Shown piece by piece: positions 56,195 to 63,315 of a stretch of 63,315 bases of DNA (positions are counted from its first letter, which is position 1; each line of letters opens with the position of its first letter). The notes beneath the pieces were generated by a model that ran no database searches, was not told the origin of the DNA, and saw only the letters and a program-made list of their open reading frames with translations. The position numbers and the translations under genes were made by a program. Source of the stretch: Nemertoderma westbladi (taxonomy: Eukaryota; Xenacoelomorpha; Nemertodermatida; Nemertodermatidae); assembly GCA_032718475.1 (NCBI GenBank), contig JAUCBJ010006542.1:1-63315 (forward strand). Direction: 5' to 3'.

Positions 56195-56470
56195 GGCCCA
56201 TGTAAAGAATACCAGACTTTCTGCCGTTATATTTCACTTTGCAGTTACCCCCATGTGAAGAATACCAGGTTTTCACAAAAAAAACAGGTTACAGAAGGGC
56301 TGAATCTAACCAAAACAATAAACGAATTAGTATATGTACAGGTTATAAGACATAAATAAGCGCTATAAAACACTTAAAAGATAAATTAAAAAAAATAAAA
56401 AATCTTCATATATAAAATTCCAATAAAAAGTCGACCGAAAAGTGAAATCCTGGTATTCTTCACATGGGCG
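56195..56470. mobile_element. 276-bp TIR element with 8-bp target duplication and the shared repeat core
   Basis: The inverted ends are CCCATGTRAAGAATACC. The left TIR is present twice (56197 and 56251) and the right one ends at 56470. Flanks GAATAACT (56187-56194) and AAATAACT (56471-56478) form an 8-bp target duplication with one mismatch, as expected for hAT-type transposition. Inside are ACAGGTTACAG and AACCAAAACAATAAAC followed by AGGTTAT, the same core as in the GGGGAAACTGGACGCAA-ended elements. No coding sequence is present, so it is non-autonomous. Confidence 0.7.
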
Positions 56471-56478
56471 AAATAACT

Positions 56479-57415
56479 CATAATATGTCAGACGGACCGG
56501 CCCCGCAACAACCTTAGCCACATCCTTTTTTTATTATTTTTATTTTTTATTTTTTTTATTATTTTTTTTTATCCTTTTCCGATTATTATTGAAAATTAAA
56601 ACCTTCTCTTAGCATACGGTTATCTCAATCAGGCCTTCAAGAAGCTAAGATAAAAGCAGTAAATTAAGTTGATTGCGGTAAAAAAGGGCTTTTTCAGCCT
56701 GTCCTTTCATGGAAATTAATTATTTTCTAGTATAAGATTTAAATAATTATTATTTTCTAGTATAAGATATAAATAATTATTATTTTCTAGTATAAGATTT
56801 AATTAATTATACTTGCTGGATAATGCCTGGCTGGAAACCTATGGCATACATTTAGTATCCATATTCAATAATTTAATACGAGTTATATTATTGCTCGTTT
56901 AAAATGATTTTGCCATGCTGAATTATTTCGATTGATATTATTGATCGATTTAAATAATGTTTCAAAACTGCATTATTTTGCTTAACAGTTAAACTGGTCA
57001 ACGTCTTCATTTACTTTTGTTTCGAATTGGTAGGAACAAAAATTTGTGTTTTATCAATTTCTTCAGTCTATTGGCTAATTATATAGAATATAGTTTAAAA
57101 CAAGAGTTCCATTATTTTAAAGTAAGGTGGGACCTCACAATAATACAATTTTCATGAGTTGTCCTACAACAACATTATGAACGTGGTTGTCAAACAACAT
57201 TACTGATTTGCCTAGTATTTCAGAAAATATAGGTATTGGTCCTTCGAAATTGGTATCTATGGCAGACAATATTGAGTATAACATTTAATTATAATCGTGC
57301 AGAGTAGACAGATGGCTTGGCTATAGGTACTTGTCTTGTTGTTGAAGCACAACATCATACTAATATTCATACAATCTATTTGCTATTTACATTTGGATAA
57401 GTTATCCTTATAAGA
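56479..57415. other. AT-rich DNA without a gene; poly-T tract
   Basis: A T-rich low-complexity run spans about 56525-56572. No left end of the piggyBac element could be identified here. Confidence 0.4.
56719..56815. repeat. 30-bp tandem repeat, three copies
   Basis: TATTTTCTAGTATAAGAT recurs at 56721, 56751 and 56781 (period 30 bp). Confidence 0.85.
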
Positions 57416-59611
57416 ATGGGCGATGTTGAACTTTTTCAGCGCAATAGAATAAGAGTGTCCCGTGATGGAACAATCAGTAGAGGGAGAGAACTGACTACGC
57501 TGTTATTATTCCTGGGGGTGATTCCAGTGATGACGATTGTTCGAGTGGTGATGATTTTGAAGGTTTTTCGTCAGGGTCTAGTAGCGATGGTGAAGATAGA
57601 TATCTGCAATTTTTAGGGTTTGTCCCGCAACAAGAGGAACAAACAAACTCAAGACAACCAGAAGTCAGCGTTGGTCCCATTGACCAGTCTGACAAAATTG
57701 AAATTTTCAATCCCAATGCGAGCATACGGTGGCGGAAAAGGCCACCTCAAGTTGTTGCATGTTAATTTTCAGGACCACTCTATGACCCTGAACCCGATAC
57801 TGAGTTATCTCCCGTAGATTATTTTAAGACTTTTTTTTTATGACAAACTAATTGATTATATTGCTGTTCAATCGATGCAGTATTCAGTATGAAAGGGAAC
57901 TGCCAATTTCAAGACAACTAAGAATGAAATAGAACAATATATTGGCATACTAATTTACATGGGCATTGTTAAGATGCCACAGTATAGAATGTATTGGCGT
58001 ATGGAAACTCGAATACCATATGTGGCTGATGTAATGCCCGTAAACCGTTTCGATTTAATCAAGCGGTTCTTTCACTTGAATGATAATGCGAAGGAACCGA
58101 AACGAAATAGTGATGCGGCTGATAAGCTGTGTATAAGATGAGTTTCAGTCGGTAGACGAGCAGATGATCCCAACTAAGGCTCGATCTGGTCTCAGGCAAT
58201 ATCTCCCCAATAAACCCCACAAGTGGGGTATAAAAGTATGGGCTTGTGCCAGTGCTACTGGTATTGTCCATGACTTTGAGGTATATGCAGGTGCTAAAAA
58301 GAAACAGTCAAATACCTTAGGGTCATCGCATCAGCAGTAAGAGGGGTCGGAAATTCCAGAAAGTTCCACATCAATTCAAGGTCGTGGTGCTAGAGATTAT
58401 GGTATAGCAGTAGGTCGCAGTAATAGGGGACGTGGATTAGCAGTAGGTCGAGGTGCTAGAGGACGTGGTGGGAATCGAGGAATTGGTCGTGTAACTAAAA
58501 ATAGATTAGCAACAGTTCGAGGTCGTGGTTTAGTCCACACGATACCAGCGGAGGTGATAGCTGGAGTCCAAACTCGAGGTGTTCCACATCCCCCCCAGAT
58601 AGACAATAGGGGTGGTCTCCCTTCACAGATTGACAGTGATGAATTAGACTTTGGTATAGGTGGAAACGTTGTAGTCAACCTAACAAAAACGTTGTAACCC
58701 AATTGCAGTTACAAAGTGTATTGTGACAACTATTTCACTACATTGAACATGTTTAGGTATTTAGCCACAAGGAGAATTTGGTGTGTTGGAACAATTAAGG
58801 CCAATCGTATAAGGGGGGCGGATCAGCTTCTGACAGATAAAGCGGAATTAAAAAAGAAGGGAAGGGGGCCATGGACTACTGTGTGGATGCGAACAGCAGC
58901 ACCACTCTCATTCGGTGGGTGGATAATGGGTTGGTGCAAATGGCGTCGTCACACTTAGGTCCAGAGCTGGGAGACCCAGCAAAAAGACCGGTCGGTTTTC
59001 AAGAAGACCCATATATATATCCCTAGGCCAGCAATGGTTTCTTCTTATAACAAGTACATGGGCGGGATCGACCTCTCGGACATGCTTATGGCTCTTTACA
59101 GGGTTCATCTAACAACAAGAAAATTGTGGATGTATATTTTCTATTATTGCGTTAGCCTCGCCATAGTAAATGGTTGGTTGTTGTATCGGAGACACTGTGC
59201 TCAGCTCAGTGAAACATCAAGAAGAAAGAAGTACTTTCCTTGAAAAACTTTCAGATGCAAATAGCCTGCAGCTTGATGCTCCGCAACAAAACCCATCGCA
59301 TAGCTGAGTTGAAGCGCGGTCGTCCTAGTTCATCTAGCCCTAATAACTCTGATGTTGAAATCGTTCGATCAATTACCGCTGTTTCAGAGGAAGAACATTC
59401 AGCCAATTCCTCCTAAAGATATAAGATATGACGATGTTGGTCACTACCCTATATTCACTGAAAAGCAAGGACGGTGTAGATACTGTCCATCAGGATACTC
59501 TCGGATTAAATGCACTAAATGCAATATCATCTTATGTCTGGTCAGTGGTCGTAACTGTTTTATTTCATTCCATGGTCAGTTGAACTATAATTCGATACGT
59601 CTTCCTTGCTA
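57416..59611 (+). pseudogene. piggyBac transposase (PGBD, DDE_Tnp_1_7), broken
   Basis: Coding pieces in all three frames, in order: start MGDVELFQRN and an acidic N-terminus, SPVDYFK, MGIVKMPQYRMYW, the first catalytic Asp in SVDEQMIP (58155-58157), KPHKWGIKVWACAS, a Gly/Arg-rich insert (58341-58640), LDFGIGGNVVVNLTKTL, the second Asp in YCDNYFTT (58725-58727), YNKYMGGIDLSD with the third Asp (59070-59072), LWMYIFYYCVSLAIVNGW, and a C-terminal Cys-rich domain GRCRYCPSGYSRIKCTKC (about 59469-59522). Several frameshifts and stops (for example TAA at 58338 and 58695) show it is dead. All three catalytic Asp codons survive. Confidence 0.85.
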
Positions 59612-60033
59612 AATATTTGATTTTGACCAAATTTGAAAATTTGTTGCAATATAATATCGTTATGCAATATTTCGTTATCAATACATTATTCGATCAATAC
59701 ATATATTCTTTGTATAATGACGTTACACAACAACACTCCTTCAAAATTTTAAAATAATTAAACCGGATAATACATAATCATTGCCCCAGGACCCCAAGCA
59801 AAAGTATGCCGAGGCAGAAAACCCGGTAGAGTTGAATATTGTATTGCCAACAATAGTTTACGAAAAGTCCTCCGAGCGCATGGTGTTGTTCTAGAACGAC
59901 TTCTCTGTAACTTTTGAACTAGTTAATATTTTCGAAAATTTCTTTTTGAATCAAACTTAGTGTACAAAATGCTTTTAAAATCAAGATACAAATATTTTTT
60001 ATCGCTTGAAACAAAAAGTCATGCAGTAAAGGG
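57416..60033 (+). mobile_element. piggyBac-type DNA transposon, degenerate
   Basis: The transposase relic is followed by a right end reading GCAGTAAAGGG (60023-60033) next to TTAA (60034-60037), the target site of piggyBac elements. A matching left end (TTAACCC...) was not found, so the left boundary given is the transposase start. Confidence 0.6.
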
Positions 60034-60037
60034 TTAA

Positions 60038-60505
60038 TCAAACTGTCTGTCTTAAATGTTTAACTGTCTTGTATCTTTTATCTTTTATCTTTTTTTTTTA
60101 TCTTTATATTTCTTTTATACTTTTATCTTGTATTTAATGTATAATACATCAATACAAATAAAAAAAAACAATTTTCACCTTATTTTAATAGAAAGATTTT
60201 TGTACATGAACATCTAAATAATTATAATATCCAAAGAAAAACGCTGACCAAGTGGGATAAAACTCATAAAAAACATCTCACCAAGTCAGACAATACTTTC
60301 TTAAACACAAATTTGTGTTCATACCAACTCGAAACGTAGTTTCTAAAATGGTTAGACCAGCTCGTGATAGAAAAGTGTAAACACATATGTGTTTTTACCA
60401 AGTTAATACAACAAAGAAATATATACATGACCAAGTCAATATTGTATTCTGAAAACACAAATATAAAACGCACCCGTCGTTGAGTCACAACCAACTGATA
60501 ATATG
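60038..60505. other. AT-rich DNA between the two mobile elements
   Basis: TATCTTTTATC low-complexity sequence at about 60070-60140; the rest may be the 5' UTR of the following non-LTR element. No gene is supported. Confidence 0.4.
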
Positions 60506-60508
60506 TGA

Positions 60509-61651
60509 CAAAATAGCATCACCCAGCCATTAACTGTGTCTACCTTGCTGTGGAACGTAGAAGGACTAAAAACTGTACTAGAGTTAACATCCGACGATTT
60601 ATTTTCCGGGCCTGATATACTACTACTAACAGAGACTTTCGCAACAGTGGAACCAGATATCCCAGGGTTCTATACCTGGAGCACGGAGGCAATTAAACCA
60701 GCTGGGAGGGGGAGACCAATGGAGGGAATAACAGTGGCAGCTAAACCCCACATAAACCCGGAATTAGTTGGTAAATCTGCATCATTTGTAACAATTAAGT
60801 CAGACGTCGGAGTTTTTATTTGCTGCTACTTCGACCCAACCACGAGTAGTGATGAATTAGTGGATGGGGTGTATACTGCAATCGAATCTATACTAGCTGG
60901 CTACAACGGTCCCATTATATTGGGCGGCGATTTCAACGCTAGAATGGATACCCAGAACTGTAAAGCGGAGTGTCTACAATATCTCATGGAAGAATGTGTA
61001 TATGGTCTGGAACTACAGAACGATTTAACCCAACCTACCTATTATTGTCACAACAGATCGAGTCTGATAGATTTAATATTCTCAAATCAGAAGGTTACTT
61101 CAATAGATTACCATATAAATGGATTAAGGAAACACGTACCACTTAGAATGGGTTGGTAACTGACCCGCATCAACGACCAACAAAACCTACCTAAGGGAAA
61201 TGTCCAAAGGAAAACAAAGCGAGAACTCGACTTGGAAAATCTTGAAGTGGACCCCAGGTTGTCCCAAGCGTTTAACTTATTGTCGGAGTTCGATCAGGAT
61301 ATCGACTCGGCGTACACAAATACTGCCGATGCAATTAAAGATTCGGCGGTACCTCTTAAAGTTACAGCGAAATTAAATCCCTGGTTTGATGCGGAATGTT
61401 TTAACCGACGACGGGAAGTAATAATGCTCCATCATAGGGCCAAAGTTGATCCCGCCCAACGCGAATTCCTGTGCATATCGAAACGATCATATAAACTCAT
61501 ATTAAAGGGTAAACAAGCAGCCTACGTCAAAATACAAGAGGAAAAACTGATCGCTAATGCGGAATCCGAACCATACAAATGGTGGCAGAAACGCGGACTG
61601 GAACCCCCTTGCCCAGTCCCATTAGAAAAGAAGGTGGGAGAGACATTTTAG
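60509..61651 (+). pseudogene. Endonuclease and linker part of the non-LTR element
   Basis: Endonuclease blocks: WNVEGL, DILLLTETF, GPIILGGDFNAR, SLIDLIFSN and the terminal RKHVPL. The second block and the GDFN Asp/Asn are intact. The open frame begins just after a TGA, with no ATG before WNVEGL, so the start is lost or further upstream. A TAA at 61157-61159 separates it from the same-frame linker (NPWFDAECFNRRREVIMLHHRAK). Confidence 0.8.
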
Positions 61652-63315
61652 TGACCTCCTTTCTGACTCGACTGCCGACACACCCAGCCGAAATCTATCG
61701 CAGTCCGTGCCGGATGACGATGGCGACGATCTTCCGTATAACGCTCCCTTTACCCCCGAGGAAGTAGAGGGAGAGTTCCGAAAGAAACCGAACCGGAAGT
61801 CCGGGGGACCCGATCTCCTCCCGTACGAACTCCTGAAGGCCGCACTCCCATTAACTCTTAACTTTTCGGTGACACTATTTAATATATGTTTCATTTCAAT
61901 GCGTATGGTATCCACGTGGACACTTAGTTTGTGTAAAGTACTGTACAAAGGTAAGGGATCTCGCAACGAACCGGACAATTATCGAGGCATAGCATTGTTG
62001 TGCAATGCATACAAGGTTCTAACTGGCCTCGTAGCTCGTCGCCTACGCACCGCCTTCCGACACAAGATACCCATAGAACAATTCGGATTCCTGCCGGGAA
62101 AATCTACAGCGCAACCAATCCAGCAATTACTCAAGGATATAAACTATAACCTAAACCAACCCAGGAGACCTATCTATGCATGCTTTGTAGACTTCAGGAG
62201 AGCGTTCGATTCCATTCCAAGATCCAAACTCATTGATAAACTGCAGCGATTATTTGGGCTGAAAGGACGCATGCTGAGGTTTATACAACTTTTACTCTCT
62301 ACAAATTATATTCAAGTATTCGATGGGTTGCGGAAGATGAAACCTATAAGTCAGCTGATCGGTCTATTACAAGGAGATACACTGAGTCCTTATCTATTTA
62401 TATTATATATCGCTGATCTTGTGGACGCACTCAAACTTTACTACTTTAGTACTACTACAGCTACTTTAGTAATTCTATTGTTTGCAGACGACTTACTATT
62501 TTACTCACGCACTAGAGACGGTCTGCAGGCCGGGCTCGATGCTCTATCGGAGTGGGCAGCTCTGAACGGACTACAGGTGAATCTTAAGACAACGTCGCCC
62601 GGGGTGGACAACTATGTAAAACGGATAAGTTCGACTACAATGGGCAACCTGTAGAAATTCGAAATGCATACACTTATTTAGGCGTCACCTTCCAAACAAC
62701 ATTATCATTTTCGAAACACATTTCAAATATCTGCTGCAAATCTATAATGTCTATACATAGTATCAAAAACCCGCGTTTTCTATCCCTGACAACAGCTATT
62801 AAAGTCTTCAATATCAAGATTCGACCCACGGTAACTTATAATTTTCATTTACTTTGGCCGCATTTGAGTACAACAAACCTTCATACAATCGACAGAGTGA
62901 AAACGAATTTCCTAAAGAAAACCCTCGGTCTGCATAAAAGTTCTCGGAATCGCCTGGTGATAGCGCTATGCGGAGTAAACACCTTTGTTGAAGACATCGT
63001 TCTGCAACTGAGTTTAAACGATACGGATGCCCTCCGGAAATACCGTACGGATATCGCCACAAAGAAGCTGGAAATACCGGTCGAATTCTGGAACAGTCCT
63101 GCATTCCAGAACCGGACATGGACAGAACCATACCAAACCGGTCGACATGTTACTACCAGGGTATCTATCCACGGATTCCACCATTAAATCTGTGCGATAT
63201 CGAAATTCCACACCCCTAACCCAGAGAACTGTGTGTGTATGCTGTGCGGAAACCCAGCCCCACTCTACTACTTACTGAAATGTCAAAAAAACACGAAATC
63301 GTTAACTTCATGGGC
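61632..63315 (+). pseudogene. Reverse transcriptase and C-terminal finger of the non-LTR element
   Basis: From WERHFSDLLS the frame continues through GEFRKKPNRKSGGPD, NYRGIALLCNAYKVL, QFGFLPGKSTAQPI, CFVDFRRAFDSI, GLLQGDTLSPYLFIL and catalytic LLFADDLLF (FADD at 62481-62492). After a frameshift come AYTYLGVTF and the region to 63187. Beyond an in-frame TAA the same frame reads CVCMLCGNPAPLYYLLKC, a zinc-finger-like end, before the window stops. Confidence 0.82.

Larger units (their letters stand above)
60506..63315 (+). mobile_element. Non-LTR retrotransposon (endonuclease plus reverse transcriptase), degenerate, cut by the window end
   Basis: The apurinic-type endonuclease, linker, reverse transcriptase and the start of a C-terminal Cys-rich finger lie in the expected order. 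They are interrupted by two in-frame TAA codons (61157-61159 and 63185-63187) and two frameshifts (near 61630 and between about 62590 and 62650). The clade is not assigned. It differs from the RTE-like element at 16-18 kb in having a C-terminal finger and lacking that element's DTGL tail. Confidence 0.85.

Overview
This is a window of animal (metazoan, most likely invertebrate) nuclear DNA. The evidence is a full-length neurofibromin, a PQ-loop lysosomal transporter, an SH3BGR-family gene, RTE-type and other non-LTR retrotransposons, a piggyBac relic, tRNA-derived sequences, and very AT-rich DNA between genes with many tandem repeats. No prokaryotic signals are present. The species cannot be named from the sequence. 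The standard genetic code fits every gene.

Layout. 1-5.1 kb: a small element with long inverted repeats around a tRNA-like sequence, a 21-bp minisatellite, a minus-strand zinc-finger/acidic-repeat gene whose 3' end is encoded by that minisatellite, a CCAAT-box cluster likely to be its promoter, a palindromic 22-bp repeat and a tRNA-derived SINE. 5.5-6.6 kb: SLC66A1 on the plus strand. 6.8-9.8 kb: foldback-like and GT-rich repeats. 10.1-11.9 kb: SH3BGR-family gene on the minus strand with a very long acidic and Arg-rich tail and a perfect RFX X-box upstream. 12-21 kb: gene-poor DNA with copies of one short TIR element and a broken RTE retrotransposon. 21.2-29.6 kb: NF1 on the minus strand, all 2785 codons in one exon. 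30.05-55.80 kb: one huge tandem array of 55-bp and 42-bp units starting about 450 bp upstream of the NF1 start codon. 56-63.3 kb: decayed satellite units, a short TIR element with an 8-bp target duplication, a piggyBac pseudogene and a broken non-LTR retrotransposon that runs off the window.

Functionally the host genes look unrelated: a Ras GTPase activator (NF1), a lysosomal cationic amino-acid transporter (SLC66A1), a thioredoxin-fold protein (SH3BGR family) and an unassigned zinc-finger protein. All four read through without introns, which is striking for NF1. Either the lineage is intron-poor or several are retrocopies; no poly(A) tail or target duplication marking a retrocopy is visible. 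The giant array gives open reading frames of thousands of codons on the minus strand, but these follow from the repeat unit and are not annotated as genes.

The points most worth following up are the single-exon NF1 behind a 25.7-kb dyad-rich array, a short repeat core shared by elements with two different terminal repeats, and a minisatellite whose recurrent variants are mostly silent in the reading frame of the protein it encodes.
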